Assembly: GCF_001007995.1 (NCBI RefSeq)
Contig: NZ_CP011389.1
Span: 1,999,501 to 2,063,500 of the forward strand
Direction: 5' to 3'
DNA length: 64,000 nt
Source: Deinococcus soli (ex Cha et al. 2016)
GTDB taxonomy: Bacteria; Deinococcota; Deinococci; Deinococcales; Deinococcaceae
This document shows positions 42,731-52,293 of the stretch, piece after piece; position 1 is the stretch's first letter; each line of letters opens with the position of its first letter. The notes below the pieces were generated by a model that was not told the origin of the DNA, did no database searches, and saw only the letters and a list, made by a program, of their open reading frames with translations. The position numbers and the translations under genes were made by a program.

Positions 42731-43272
42731 ACAGGTTGAAGGTTGATGGTCAACAGTTGATGGAAGACTCCACTCCATCAACTATCAACCATCAACTATC
42801 AACCATCTGGGGGGCCCTCGCCCAGATTCCCGACCCCGAGATTCCCGTCGTGAGCATCACGGACATGGGCATGGTGCGCGACGTGACCGTGGGCGACGCG
42901 GGGCGCGTGACGGTGACGTTCACCCCCACGTTCAGCGGCTGCCCCGCCCTGCACGTCATCCGGGAGAGCATCGAGCAGGCCGTGCGCGACCTGGGCGTCA
43001 CGGACGTCGAGGTCCGCAGCACCCTCACGCCCCCGTGGACGACCGACTGGATAGGCGACGACGCGCGTGAGCGCCTGCGGCAGTACGGCATCGCGCCCCC
43101 CGCCCCCACCGGGGAAGGGCAGCTGATTCAGCTGGACGCGGAACCCACCCGCTGCCCCCGCTGCGGCAGCCTGAACGTCCGCATGACCGCCTCGTTCGGC
43201 CCGACCCTCTGCAAGCGCATGTACGTCTGCGACACCTGCCGCGAACCCTTCGAGGGCTTCAAGAGCGTATGA
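42727..43272 (+). CDS. paaD: Phenylacetate degradation Fe-S assembly protein PaaD with repeat-derived N-terminus
   Basis: A 181-residue protein. From residue ~28 it is a normal PaaD/SufT-like MIP18 domain: [55 protein letters not shown], and a C-terminal metal-binding part [34 protein letters not shown]. PaaD is needed to mature the PaaABCE oxygenase. The preceding ~27 codons are read from inverted heptad-repeat DNA (42734-42804). The GTG at 42727 overlaps paaC's stop; an internal ATG at 42760 is an alternative. No initiation codon occurs between the repeat and the domain. Confidence 0.85.
   Translation: MNRLKVDGQQLMEDSTPSTINHQLSTIWGALAQIPDPEIPVVSITDMGMVRDVTVGDAGRVTVTFTPTFSGCPALHVIRESIEQAVRDLGVTDVEVRSTLTPPWTTDWIGDDARERLRQYGIAPPAPTGEGQLIQLDAEPTRCPRCGSLNVRMTASFGPTLCKRMYVCDTCREPFEGFKSV
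42734..42804. repeat. Heptad-derived hairpin inside the 5' end of paaD (copy 2)
   Basis: The left arm 42734-42764 and right arm 42774-42804 are 31-nt inverted repeats agreeing at about 26 positions, separated by 9 nt. The right arm is a clean tandem of ATCAACC/ATCAACT heptads. It belongs to the family at 22111-22184. As heptads are not multiples of three, each arm cycles through reading frames, and the frame used here happens to be open. Confidence 0.8.
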
Positions 43273-43724
43273 CTGAGGGACACGCAAAGGTGGCGCGAGT
43301 CGTCCAGGGCATTGGGCACTTTGCCGAAGTCAGCTTGAGAGTGAGCAAAGCAAATACGCCCGGATACGGCAGAGTTCAGTTTTTGTGTACAGGTAAGGGA
43401 TTCGTTGGGCAGGGTTACCTAGAAGAAGTGTCTCCAGAGGGGTATGAGGACTGGAAAACGGGAGCAGAAGCCGGCGTGCTTTTTGCTCTTAAATGCTCCG
43501 ATTGGACCGCAGATGTCTACGTGGATGCCATTTCTGGTCTCTCCAGCGATACCAATGAATGGACTGTCGCAGAGGCGGCAGCAAAAGCTGTCTGGAACGC
43601 ACTCGAGACAAACCTTGACAGTCAGGTGTTGGCACGTTTGGAGCATCTGGTTGACCGCAGTTGGTGTGAAGAAGGCCTCCGACTTGATGATCTCGAATCG
43701 CTCTTATTGGGACAGATTGGCTGA
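43269..43724 (+). CDS. Low-G+C hypothetical protein coupled to paaD
   Basis: A 151-residue protein whose ATG overlaps the paaD stop (ATGA). Its DNA is close to 50% G+C (29 of 60 in 43381-43440) against about 70% around it, and its codons use A/T in third positions, signs of recent transfer. Sequence: [26 protein letters not shown], then [56 protein letters not shown]. The central alternation of strand-helix-strand-helix is faintly reminiscent of elongation factor G domain IV; this is weak. No function can be assigned. Confidence 0.7.
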   Translation: MTEGHAKVARVVQGIGHFAEVSLRVSKANTPGYGRVQFLCTGKGFVGQGYLEEVSPEGYEDWKTGAEAGVLFALKCSDWTADVYVDAISGLSSDTNEWTVAEAAAKAVWNALETNLDSQVLARLEHLVDRSWCEEGLRLDDLESLLLGQIG

Positions 43725-43759
43725 TGCAGCAAGTGTCCGCCCTGATCACTCTGAGGGCA

Positions 43760-44503
43760 TTACGCCGTCAATATCACCGGTTTTCCTTTGGTGATCATGA
43801 TGGTGTGTTCGACGTGGGCGGCGAGCCCGCCGTCGGTGGTGGCGAGCGTCCAGCCGTCGCGGCGGGTGCGGACGCGGGGGCTCTTGCCGGTGCTGATCAT
43901 GGGTTCCACGGCGATCACGAGGCCCTCGTGCAGCGGTTTTCTCAGCGTGGGCCGGTAGTAGTTGGGGACGTCGGGTTTCTCGTGGATGGCGCGGCCCACG
44001 CCGTGCCCCTGAAGTTCTGGCAGGAGCGTGAAGCCCCGGCGCTGAACCTCGGTCTGGATGGCGCGTCCGATGCCGTTCAGGGGTTGCCCGGCGCGGGCGG
44101 CGTTCAGGCCGCGCGCCAGGGCCGCCTCGGCCGCCTCGATGAGGCGGGCGGCGGTGGGGGAGACGGGCGGCACGGCGACCGTGATGGCGGCGTCCGCGAC
44201 GAACCCGCCGACGTTCGGCGTGACGTCGATGCACACCACGTCCCCCGCCTGAAGCGGGCGGTGGGTGGGCAGGCCGTGCACGATGTCGTCGTTGACGCTG
44301 ATGAACACGTTCACGGGCGCGCCGTACTCGGCCCGCGGGGCGGAGAACGCCCCGAACTGAGCGAAGACCTGCCCGGCCAGGGCGTCCAGTTCGGCGGGCG
44401 TCACGCCGGGTTCGACGGCGGCGCGCAGGGCGTCGAGGGTGCGGGCGACGACCTTCCCGGCGAGGGTCATGCCGTCCAGTTCATGCTGCGTGGTGATCGT
44501 CAT
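43760..44503 (-). CDS. map: Type I methionine aminopeptidase
   Basis: A 247-residue di-metal enzyme removing initiator Met. Seen: [42 protein letters not shown] (binding His), [23 protein letters not shown] (two metal Asp), [20 protein letters not shown] (metal His), [10 protein letters not shown] (metal Glu) and [16 protein letters not shown] (final Glu). Start 44503 is set by a TACACT box 5 nt upstream; the frame upstream continues to 44671 but without support. Convergent with the low-G+C gene, divergent from paaZ. Confidence 0.94.
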   Translation of the reverse strand: MTITTQHELDGMTLAGKVVARTLDALRAAVEPGVTPAELDALAGQVFAQFGAFSAPRAEYGAPVNVFISVNDDIVHGLPTHRPLQAGDVVCIDVTPNVGGFVADAAITVAVPPVSPTAARLIEAAEAALARGLNAARAGQPLNGIGRAIQTEVQRRGFTLLPELQGHGVGRAIHEKPDVPNYYRPTLRKPLHEGLVIAVEPMISTGKSPRVRTRRDGWTLATTDGGLAAHVEHTIMITKGKPVILTA

Positions 44504-44662
44504 GCGGCAGTGTAAGCGCGTTGTTGCAGTTGGGACTGTGGTGGGGCGGGGAAACATGCGGTTCACCGCCCCCCTTGAGTGGATGCGCGCAGCGCATGTT
44601 CGCCCGGCTTCACCCTCGACATCAGACCGAATCGTCTTTCTCTCTCCAAGGAGCGTTTCTTT

Positions 44663-46762
44663 GTGACTCAATCAATTACTTCTGATCTTCTTCGTCCGGC
44701 GTCGTACGTGTCGGGTTCGTGGCATGCGAATGCGGATGGGCAGGTGCTGGTGGACGCGGTGTATGGGCGTCCGGTGGCGGTTATTTCGTCGGAGGGCGTG
44801 GATTTTGCCGAGGCGCTGGCGTACGGCCGGCGGGCGGGTGGGGCGCTGCGGCGCATGACGTTCCACGAGCGGGCGCGGGCCTTGAGGGCGCTGGGCGCGT
44901 ACCTGATGGAGCGCAAGGAGGCGTACTACGCCCTGAGCGCGCTGACCGGGGCGACGCGGCGGGACTCGTGGGTGGATATCGAGGGTGGGATTGGCACGCT
45001 GTTCAGTTACGCGAGTGCGGCGCGGCGGGAACTGCCGGACGAGCGCTTCTGGCCGGACGGGAAGGTGGAGCGGCTGGGGCGGGAGGGGACGTTCGTGGGG
45101 CGTCACCTGCTGGTGCCGCGTGAGGGTGTGGCGGTGCAGATCAATGCGTTCAACTTCCCGGTGTGGGGGATGCTGGAGAAGTTCGCGCCAGCCTTTATTG
45201 GTGGGATGCCGAGTCTGGTGAAGCCCGCGCCCCAGACGGCGTACCTGACGGAGCGGGTGGTGCGGGACATCGTGGCGTCGGGCCTGATTCCGGAGGGGAC
45301 GCTGCAACTGGTGACGGGGGAGCCGGGGTCGTTGCTGGATCACGTGGAGGAGCAGGATGTGGTGGCATTCACGGGGTCGGCGGCGACGGCAGCGAAGTTG
45401 CGGGTGCATCCGGCGATCGTGGGGCGGTCGGTGCCGTTCAATGCGGAGGCGGACAGCCTGAACGCGTCGGTGCTGGGCCTGAGCGTGAAGCCGGAAGACC
45501 CAGAGTTCGCGCTGTTCGTGCGTGAGGTCGCGCGGGAGATGACCGGGAAGGCCGGGCAGAAGTGCACCGCGATCCGCCGGGCGCTCGTGCCGTCGCATCT
45601 GGTGGAGGCGGTGACGGAGGGTCTGCGCCGCGAGCTGGCGAAGGTGACGCTGGGTGACCCGGCGCGCGATGACGTGCGGATGGGCGCGCTGGTGAGCGTG
45701 GAGCAGCGCGAGCGGGTCCGCGAGACGCTGGAGAAGTTGCAGGCCGAGGCCCGCGTGGTGATCAGCGGCGAGGCTCAGCTGCTGGGCGGCGACCGCGAGA
45801 AGGGCGCGTTCCTCGACCCGACGGTGCTGCTGTGCGAGACCCCCCTGACCGCGCGGGGGCCGCACGAGCTGGAGGCGTTCGGGCCGGTGGCGACGCTGCT
45901 GCCGTACGACTCGCTGGAGGACGCCATTCACCTGACGAAGCTGGGCCGGGGCTCGCTGGCGGGGAGCATCGTGTCCCGTGACCGCGCCGAGGCGACCGAG
46001 CTGGTGCTGGGCATGGCGAGTTCGCACGGGCGGCTGCTGGTGCTCAACCGTGACAACGCGAAGGAGAACACCGGGCACGGGTCGCCGCTGCCGCAGCTCA
46101 ACCACGGCGGGCCGGGCCGCGCGGGGGGCGGCTCGGAACTGGGGGGCCTCTCGGCGGTGCGGCATCACATGAACCGCGTGGCGGTGCAGGCCGACCCGAC
46201 CATCCTGACCAGCGTCACGCGGGAGTTCGTGCCGGGCGCGCAGGTGCAGGAGGACGTGGTGCACCCCTTCCGCAAGTCCTTCGACGAGATTCAGGTGGGG
46301 GACAGTCTCCTCACGCACCGCCGGACCGTCACGGAGGCGGACATCGTGAACTTCGCGGGCCTGACCGGCGATCACTTCTACGCGCACGTCGATGAGATCG
46401 GGGCGCGGGAGGGCATCTTCGGGAAGCGCGTGGCGCACGGGTACTTCCTGATCTCGGCGGCGGCGGGGCAGTTCGTGTCGCCCGCGCCGGGCCCGGTGCT
46501 GGCAAACTATGGGCTGGAGAACCTGCGGTTCATCGAGCCGGTCGGGATCGGGGACACCATCCGCACCCGGCTGACCTGCAAGCGCAAGATCAGGAAAGAC
46601 CTGCGCCCCGGCGAGACCCGCCCGACCGGCGTGGTCGAGTGGCGCAGTGAGATCACCAATCAGGACGGCGTGCTGGTCGCCACGTACGACATCCTCACGC
46701 TGGTCGAGCGTTCGCGCGACGGGTTCGACCCGCCCGCCGAGGACAGCAGCGTTCAGGCGTAA
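44663..46762 (+). CDS. paaZ: Bifunctional oxepin-CoA hydrolase / semialdehyde dehydrogenase PaaZ
   Basis: A 699-residue fusion. The N-terminal aldehyde dehydrogenase (residues ~1-520) has [33 protein letters not shown] (nucleotide site), [13 protein letters not shown], and [13 protein letters not shown] with the catalytic Cys near 298. The C-terminal MaoC-like R-hydratase (~535-690) has [21 protein letters not shown] motif ([19 protein letters not shown]). PaaZ opens the oxepin ring and oxidises the resulting semialdehyde. The start is GTG with AAGGAG about 10 nt upstream. It lies ~0.9 kb downstream of paaD with map between on the other strand. Confidence 0.93.
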   Translation: MTQSITSDLLRPASYVSGSWHANADGQVLVDAVYGRPVAVISSEGVDFAEALAYGRRAGGALRRMTFHERARALRALGAYLMERKEAYYALSALTGATRRDSWVDIEGGIGTLFSYASAARRELPDERFWPDGKVERLGREGTFVGRHLLVPREGVAVQINAFNFPVWGMLEKFAPAFIGGMPSLVKPAPQTAYLTERVVRDIVASGLIPEGTLQLVTGEPGSLLDHVEEQDVVAFTGSAATAAKLRVHPAIVGRSVPFNAEADSLNASVLGLSVKPEDPEFALFVREVAREMTGKAGQKCTAIRRALVPSHLVEAVTEGLRRELAKVTLGDPARDDVRMGALVSVEQRERVRETLEKLQAEARVVISGEAQLLGGDREKGAFLDPTVLLCETPLTARGPHELEAFGPVATLLPYDSLEDAIHLTKLGRGSLAGSIVSRDRAEATELVLGMASSHGRLLVLNRDNAKENTGHGSPLPQLNHGGPGRAGGGSELGGLSAVRHHMNRVAVQADPTILTSVTREFVPGAQVQEDVVHPFRKSFDEIQVGDSLLTHRRTVTEADIVNFAGLTGDHFYAHVDEIGAREGIFGKRVAHGYFLISAAAGQFVSPAPGPVLANYGLENLRFIEPVGIGDTIRTRLTCKRKIRKDLRPGETRPTGVVEWRSEITNQDGVLVATYDILTLVERSRDGFDPPAEDSSVQA

Positions 46763-46811
46763 ACCCAGCGCGTGACAGGGGCGGAGGGGGCGCGTGGCGT
46801 ACCCTCCGCCC

Positions 46812-47204
46812 ATGACTCTGATCACTGGACTGGATCATGTGCAGATCGAAGCCCCGGCGGGGTGCGAGGCACAGGCCCGCGCGTTCTTCGGGGTGTTCCT
46901 GGGCCTGCCGGAACTCGTGAAACCTGAGGCGTTGCGGCGCAATGGCGGCGTGTGGTTCGGCCTGCCGGACGGGCGGCAGCTGCACGTGGGCGTCGCGCCG
47001 GAGTTCGTGCCGCGCATGAAGGGCCACCCGGGCCTGCGCTGCGATGACCTCGCGGCTTTCACCGCGCACTGCGACCGGCACGGGATGCCCTACCGCGCCG
47101 ATCAGGAGGCTGGGGTGGCACGCGTGTTCCTTCAGGACCCGTTCGGGAATCGGCTGGAGGTCGTGCAGGGCGCGCGTCCTGCCCGGATGGTCAAGGTTGG
47201 GTGA
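46812..47204 (+). CDS. VOC-superfamily (glyoxalase-like) protein
   Basis: A 130-residue vicinal oxygen chelate protein with two beta-alpha-beta-beta-beta modules: ITGLDHVQIEAPAGCEAQARAFFGVFLGLPELVKPEALRRNGGVWFGLPDGRQLHVGVAPEF (first) and HPGLRCDDLAAFTAHCDRHGMPYRADQEAGVARVFLQDPFGNRLEVVQG (second), with the DPFGNRLE ending typical of glyoxalase/bleomycin-resistance proteins. Potential metal ligands are His in DHV, His in LHVG and Glu in LEV. Substrate unknown. A TACCCT box lies 6 nt before the ATG. Confidence 0.9.
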   Translation: MTLITGLDHVQIEAPAGCEAQARAFFGVFLGLPELVKPEALRRNGGVWFGLPDGRQLHVGVAPEFVPRMKGHPGLRCDDLAAFTAHCDRHGMPYRADQEAGVARVFLQDPFGNRLEVVQGARPARMVKVG

Positions 47205-47359
47205 ACCGCGTGGACGTGTCTGCCCCCGTTGGGCGGGTGGTACGGTGAGTCACCCGGACAGCCCACCCGCCTGATGTGAAGTCTTCTCCACGTCGGCGCG
47301 GGTGGCGCGGCGTTCGCGGCAACCGGCCGGTCCGGTCCTGAGCACCCCCTGGAGGCTTC

Positions 47360-49675
47360 ATGAACTTCACTGAACTGCTGCATTCCTTCTTCGACGAGCC
47401 GGCCACCACGGAGCTGGGCCGCGTGGCGGGCCTGGATCCCGCTGCGGCCCGCCGCGTGCTGGAGACCGGTCTGCCTCTGCAGCTCGACGCGCTGGCCGCG
47501 CAGGCCGGCACGCCCGGCGGCGCGCACATCGCCGAGGCGATCGACAGCCTGCCGCGCTTCGAGAGCGTGCAGGGCGCCCTGAACGAACCGGACGGCGCGC
47601 AGAACCTCCAGCAGGCCGGTGAACTCCTAATGCCCGCGCTGCTGGGCGACCGGGCCGGGGACTTGACCCGGCAGGTCAGCGAGCGGACCGGGGTGGACGC
47701 GGGCGGCGCGGGCCGCCTGATGCAGATGAGCCTCCCGCTGCTGCTGAGCCTGCTGGGGCGGTCCGGCGTGACTGCCGGGAACGTCGGCCCGCTGCTGGGC
47801 GGCCTGCGCGGCACCCTGGCCGGTGGGCTGGGAGGCGCGTCGGCCGGTCTGAGCGGCCCCGCTTCTGGGCTGTCCGCCCCCGCGCCGTCCGTGCCGGGCC
47901 TGGACGTGACGCCCGCCCCGGTGGAGCACGGCACAGGTTCGGCTGGTCTGGATGCTGCCGGACTGGCAGCCCTGAGTGGCCCGGCCCTGCTGGACTGGCT
48001 GCGTGCGCAGTTCAGCGGGAAGACCGCCGACGCGCTGGGTGCCGCCGCCGGATTCACGGGCGGCGCGAGCGGCCGCGCGGCGCAGGCGACGCTGCCGGTC
48101 CTGCTGAGCGCGTTCGTGCAGCGTGCCAGGACGGATGCGGGTGCGCAGGATCTCCTGGCGCGCAGCGCGGCCAGCGCGGATCTGATCGGCGCGGACGGCA
48201 CCCTGAACACCCGCGTGCTGACCGACCCGGCCGAGACGGCCCGCGTCGAGGGCCAGGGGCGCGGACTGCTGGGCAGCCTGTTCCCGAACCTGGACCCGGT
48301 CACGGGCCGCCTGGGGTCGGCGCTGGGCGGCAGCGGCGCGAGTGCCGGGCGCCTGCTGGCCCTGATGGCGCCCATGCTGCTGGGCCTGCTGGGCGCCCGC
48401 GCCCGCGCGGGTGGCCTGAACGCCGCGGCCTTCCGGGGCCTGCTGAGCGGCCTGGACGGCCACCTGACGGGCCTGCTGCCCGCCGGGCTGGGCAGCCTGG
48501 GGGCGCTGCTGGGCGCCGGGGCGCTGACCGGCGCGGCCGCCACGCCCGCCGCGTCAGCGCCGCCGCGCGCGGCCGCTCCGGTCGTCACGACGGCGCCGGT
48601 CTCACCGCCCCCACCGCCCGCGGCTGCGCCGGTCACGGCCGAGCGGCGCGGCGGCTTCCCATGGTGGATCATTCCGCTGCTGCTCCTGCTGGGCCTGGGG
48701 GGCTGCTGGCTGGTGAACCAGAACCGCGCGGCGCCGCCTGCCGCGACGGGTGAGGCGGCCGCGAGCATCGTGGTGACGAACCCCACGTCCGGCGCGGACC
48801 TCCCGGCCGAGCCGTTCACCATGAGCGGCACCGGCCCCGCGAACACTGAACTGACCATCTCGGATCAGGGGCAGGAGGTCGGGAAGGCCACCGTCGGCGC
48901 GGACGGCGCGTGGTCGGCGGAACTGCCCGCGCCCACGACGGGCGAGCACACGTACAGCGTGGACGGCGGCGGTGGCCGCAGCGAGCTGAAGGTGAACGTC
49001 ACGGACGCCAGCGCGGGCACTGAGGGCACGGGCACCGACACCGGCAGCACTGATACCAGCACTGATACCGGCGGCACCGACACTGGCAGCACCGACACCG
49101 GCAGCACCGACGCGGGCGCCGCTGCGGGCACCTTCGCGATCAGCGCACCCGCCGCGGACGCCACGCTGCCCGCCGGGACGTTCACGCTGCGCGGCACCGG
49201 CACGGCCGGGCAGGAGGTCGAACTGTTCGAGGACGACACCAGCCTCGGTAAACTCACGATCGGGGAGGACGGCGCCTGGAGCTTCGACGTGCCCAGCCCC
49301 ACCGCCGGGGCGCACACGTACACGGTGCGCGGCCCGGACGGCACGGACCTCGGGTCGGTCGCGGCGACCGTCAGCGCGCCCGCCGCGGACGCCAGCGCCG
49401 CCGACTGCACGGAGGCCTACACCCTGAGCATCACCGACGGGCAGACCGTGAACGAACCCTTCCGCTTCGGCGGGGTCGGTCAGGGTGAGGGGTACAGCGT
49501 GACCGTCAAGCGTGGAGAGCGCACCATCGGCACGAAGGACATTCCGCTGGACGCCACCTGCGGCTGGAGCTACCAGAGCAAGCCCGGCGCGGGCCAGATC
49601 ACCTACGAGGTCCGCCCCCTGGGTGACGCGGCCGCCGCGCCCCTGAGCACCGTGAACCTCACCGTCGGGCAGTAA
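47360..49675 (+). CDS. DUF937-containing, single-pass membrane protein with extracellular Ig-like domains
   Basis: A 771-residue protein. The N-terminal ~400 residues hold two DUF937-like regions (start [24 protein letters not shown]; second around [26 protein letters not shown]). A Pro/Ala-rich linker precedes one TM helix ([19 protein letters not shown], ~430-448). Two bacterial Ig-like beta-sandwiches follow ([19 protein letters not shown] and [19 protein letters not shown]), with a Thr/Asp/Gly/Ser repeat tract (TDTGSTDTS type, ~555-590), and a third divergent domain. This topology puts DUF937 in the cytoplasm and Ig domains outside. TGGAGG precedes the ATG. Function unknown. Confidence 0.75.
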   Translation: MNFTELLHSFFDEPATTELGRVAGLDPAAARRVLETGLPLQLDALAAQAGTPGGAHIAEAIDSLPRFESVQGALNEPDGAQNLQQAGELLMPALLGDRAGDLTRQVSERTGVDAGGAGRLMQMSLPLLLSLLGRSGVTAGNVGPLLGGLRGTLAGGLGGASAGLSGPASGLSAPAPSVPGLDVTPAPVEHGTGSAGLDAAGLAALSGPALLDWLRAQFSGKTADALGAAAGFTGGASGRAAQATLPVLLSAFVQRARTDAGAQDLLARSAASADLIGADGTLNTRVLTDPAETARVEGQGRGLLGSLFPNLDPVTGRLGSALGGSGASAGRLLALMAPMLLGLLGARARAGGLNAAAFRGLLSGLDGHLTGLLPAGLGSLGALLGAGALTGAAATPAASAPPRAAAPVVTTAPVSPPPPPAAAPVTAERRGGFPWWIIPLLLLLGLGGCWLVNQNRAAPPAATGEAAASIVVTNPTSGADLPAEPFTMSGTGPANTELTISDQGQEVGKATVGADGAWSAELPAPTTGEHTYSVDGGGGRSELKVNVTDASAGTEGTGTDTGSTDTSTDTGGTDTGSTDTGSTDAGAAAGTFAISAPAADATLPAGTFTLRGTGTAGQEVELFEDDTSLGKLTIGEDGAWSFDVPSPTAGAHTYTVRGPDGTDLGSVAATVSAPAADASAADCTEAYTLSITDGQTVNEPFRFGGVGQGEGYSVTVKRGERTIGTKDIPLDATCGWSYQSKPGAGQITYEVRPLGDAAAAPLSTVNLTVGQ

Positions 49676-49686
49676 GGAACCGCCTT

Positions 49687-49727
49687 CAGGGCCTGCGCCT
49701 CCACCCGGAGGCCGCGGGCCTTTCGCT
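49687..49727 (+). terminator. Probable terminator of the DUF937 gene
   Basis: An imperfect stem formed by AGGGCCTGCGCCTCC and GGAGGCCGCGGGCCT followed by TTCGCTGCT, starting 12 bp after the stop. Confidence 0.4.
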
Positions 49728-49738
49728 GCTGCCAAGGA

Positions 49739-49765
49739 AACACCCCCGCGCGGGGCGGGGGTGTT
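49739..49765 (-). terminator. Terminator of rpmF
   Basis: A perfect 11-bp inverted repeat AACACCCCCGC / GCGGGGGTGTT with a 5-nt loop, 18 bp after the rpmF stop. In the minus direction it is followed by TCC and a short T-containing run (GTGTTTCCTTGG). It may also act on the plus strand. Confidence 0.65.
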
Positions 49766-49782
49766 GTCCGTGCAGGCGGGGT

Positions 49783-49965
<183 letters not shown>

Positions 49966-50200
49966 GTCTGTTCTCCTGGGCCACACGGCGTTTCCCGCCG
50001 GGGCGCGATTCTCGCCGGGGGGACCCAGTCGAGACAACAGGGGGGAGTATACCACAGCCTCGTCGATCCGGGACAGTGAGCCGCGCCTCGCTGTTCATGA
50101 AGCTGCGTGTTCCGCTCCGGGCCGGGCGCGACCCCGCCCGCCGGAGTCCATCTGGGGTGCGTGAAGCCGTGCCGCCAGGAGGCGTTTTACAGTGGGAGGC

Positions 50201-50863
50201 GTGCATGAACTCGAGTGGGCGCCCATCACGCTGGAGACCGGCCTGCGCGTCCTGGACCTGATCGGCGTGCTGGCCTTCGCGATGTCCGGCGCGCTGCTGG
50301 GCGTGCGCAAACGCTTCGATCTGTTCGGGGTGCTGGTGCTGGGCTGCGTGACCGCCGTGGGCGGCGGCGCGATCCGCGACACGCTGACCGGGCAGACCCC
50401 GCCGCTGTTCCTGCGGGACGAGACGTACCTGTACGCCGCGCTGCTGGGCTCCGGGCTGGCGTTCGCGTTCGGGACGCGCCTGGCCCGCTTCGAGCGGACC
50501 CTGAGCATCTTCGACACGGCGGGCCTGGGCCTGTTCGCGGCGTCCGGCGCGATCGGCGCGCTGAACTTCGGGCTGGGCCCGCTGGGCGTGGTGTTCGCCG
50601 GGATGCTGTCCGGCGTGGGCGGCGGCGTGATCCGCGACCTGATCGCCAACGAGGTGCCGGAGATCATGTACCGCAGCGAGCAGCTGTACGCCACCGCCGC
50701 CGCCGCCGGGGCGCTGACCGTGTGGTTGCTGTACCCGCACGTCACGCCGTTCCAGGCTCAGTTCAGCGGCGCGGTGGTCGTCTGGGCGCTGCGCTGGCTC
50801 TCACGGCGCGGTTGGGTGCGCCTCCCGGTCCGCCGCCTCCCCGAGGACACCCCGCAGGGTTGA
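50201..50863 (+). CDS. TRIC-like (YadS/UPF0126) trimeric cation channel family membrane protein
   Basis: A 220-residue protein with about seven TM helices, built of two repeats with the glycine motif: VLGCVTAVGGGAIRDTLTGQTPP and FAGMLSGVGGGVIRDLIANEVPEIM (GGGxxRD). These motifs define the bacterial TRIC/UPF0126 family of monovalent cation channels. FAMSGALLGVRKRFDLFGV is the first helix pair. The start GTG at 50201 follows a TACAGT box by 7 nt; 50192 is an alternative GTG but lies within that box. Downstream is the photolyase gene. Confidence 0.9.
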   Translation: MHELEWAPITLETGLRVLDLIGVLAFAMSGALLGVRKRFDLFGVLVLGCVTAVGGGAIRDTLTGQTPPLFLRDETYLYAALLGSGLAFAFGTRLARFERTLSIFDTAGLGLFAASGAIGALNFGLGPLGVVFAGMLSGVGGGVIRDLIANEVPEIMYRSEQLYATAAAAGALTVWLLYPHVTPFQAQFSGAVVVWALRWLSRRGWVRLPVRRLPEDTPQG

Positions 50864-50924
50864 GCCGGGGAACGGTCAGCGATCCCACCCCCGCGCGGGC
50901 CGCGCGACTGGTACAACGGCAGGC

Positions 50925-52265
50925 ATGATCCATGACGCCCGCGTGCAGCTCCTGCGGCCCGGCACGCCCCGCCGGGAGGGATTCGTGCTGCTGTGGGTGC
51001 AGGCCAGCGTCCGCACCCGCGACAACCACGCCCTGGAATACGCCGTGCGCGAGGCCAACCGCCTGAACCTGCCCCTTGTGGCCACATTCGGCCTGACGCC
51101 CGGTTACCCCGAGGCAAACGCCCGCCACTACGCCTACCTGCTGGAGGGCCTGCGGGACCTGCGCGCCAACCTCGCCGCGCGGGACGTGCCGCTGCGCGTG
51201 ACCCTGGGCAGCCCGCCCGAGGTGGCCCTGAATGCGGCGGGGGAGGGCGCGGCCCTGGTCGTGACGGACGTCGGGTACACCCGCCTGCAACGCGAGTGGC
51301 GCGAGTGGCTGGCCGACCGGCTCGACGTGCCGCTCGTGCAGGTGGAATCCGAGGCGGTCATTCCCGTGGGTGTGGTCAGCGGCAAGCAGGAGTACGCGGC
51401 GCGCACCATCCGCCCCAAGATCCACCGGCTGTGGCACGACTACCTCGTCCCGCTGGACACCCACGACCTGAAAAAGCGTGAGCGCGACTGGGACGACGGC
51501 GTGGACGTCACCGACCCCACCCGCCTCCTGAAGACCCTCCCCATCGACCACAGCGTCCCCCCCGGCGACGAGGAAGGCGGCGAGACCGCCGCCCACGACC
51601 TCCTGGAAGACTTCATCACCCGCAAACTCGACGGGTACGCCACCCGGCGCAACGACCCCACCGTGGACGGCAGCAGCCGCCTCAGCGCGCACCTGCACTA
51701 CGGGCACCTCTCCCCGCTGACCGCCGCGCTCGCCGCGCGCGAACACCCCGGCCCCGACACCGACGCCTTCCTGGAAGAACTCATCGTGCGGCGCGAACTC
51801 AGCTTCAACTACACCACGTACAACCCCCACTACGACCGCTACGCGGGCCTCCCCACCTGGGCGCGCGCCACGCTGGAAGAACACGCCGGGGACCGCCGCG
51901 AACACACCTACACCCGCGCCCAACTGGACGCCGCGCAGACGCACGACCCGTACTGGAACGCCGCACAGCGCCAGATGACCCGCACCGGCCGCATGCACAA
52001 CTACATGCGCATGTACTGGGGCAAGAAAGTCCTCGAATGGACCCCCACCCCCCAGCAGGCCTTCGACACGCTGCTGTGGCTGAACAACCGCCACGAACAG
52101 GACGGCCGCGACCCGAACTCCTGGGTGGGCGTCGGCTGGGTGTTCGGCCTGCACGACCGCCCCTGGACCCGCCGCCCCATCTTCGGCACGGTGCGTTACA
52201 TGAACGCCGGCGGCCTGAAACGCAAATTCGACATCGAAAAATACGCCCGGCAGTGGGCGGAATAA
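50925..52265 (+). CDS. phr: Class II deoxyribodipyrimidine photolyase
   Basis: A 446-residue flavoprotein that splits cyclobutane pyrimidine dimers using light. The class II pattern is clear: an N-terminal photolyase-related domain (RREGFVLLWVQASVRTRDNHALEYAV, HYAYLLEGLRDLR, RPKIHRLWHDYLVP), then the FAD domain with SSRLSAHLHYGHLSPL, LEELIVRRELSFNYTTYNPHYD, RTGRMHNYMRMYWGKKVLEWT, LNNRHEQDGRDPNSWVGVGWVFGLHDRPW and FGTVRYMNAGGLKRKFD. D. radiodurans is known to lack photoreactivation, so the gene separates this genome from it. A TAC box is less well matched here (TACAAC). Confidence 0.95.
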   Translation: MIHDARVQLLRPGTPRREGFVLLWVQASVRTRDNHALEYAVREANRLNLPLVATFGLTPGYPEANARHYAYLLEGLRDLRANLAARDVPLRVTLGSPPEVALNAAGEGAALVVTDVGYTRLQREWREWLADRLDVPLVQVESEAVIPVGVVSGKQEYAARTIRPKIHRLWHDYLVPLDTHDLKKRERDWDDGVDVTDPTRLLKTLPIDHSVPPGDEEGGETAAHDLLEDFITRKLDGYATRRNDPTVDGSSRLSAHLHYGHLSPLTAALAAREHPGPDTDAFLEELIVRRELSFNYTTYNPHYDRYAGLPTWARATLEEHAGDRREHTYTRAQLDAAQTHDPYWNAAQRQMTRTGRMHNYMRMYWGKKVLEWTPTPQQAFDTLLWLNNRHEQDGRDPNSWVGVGWVFGLHDRPWTRRPIFGTVRYMNAGGLKRKFDIEKYARQWAE

Positions 52266-52293
52266 CCCCCGCTCGGCCTCTCAGGCGAGAGGG

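Noticed and set aside
42734..42804. CRISPR-like repeats in paaD
   Set aside because: Seven-base tandem units with no spacers and no cas genes nearby.
49020..49120. Tandem DNA repeat within the DUF937 gene as a mobile or regulatory repeat
   Set aside because: It encodes an in-frame Thr-Asp-Thr-Gly-Ser linker, a normal low-complexity tract.
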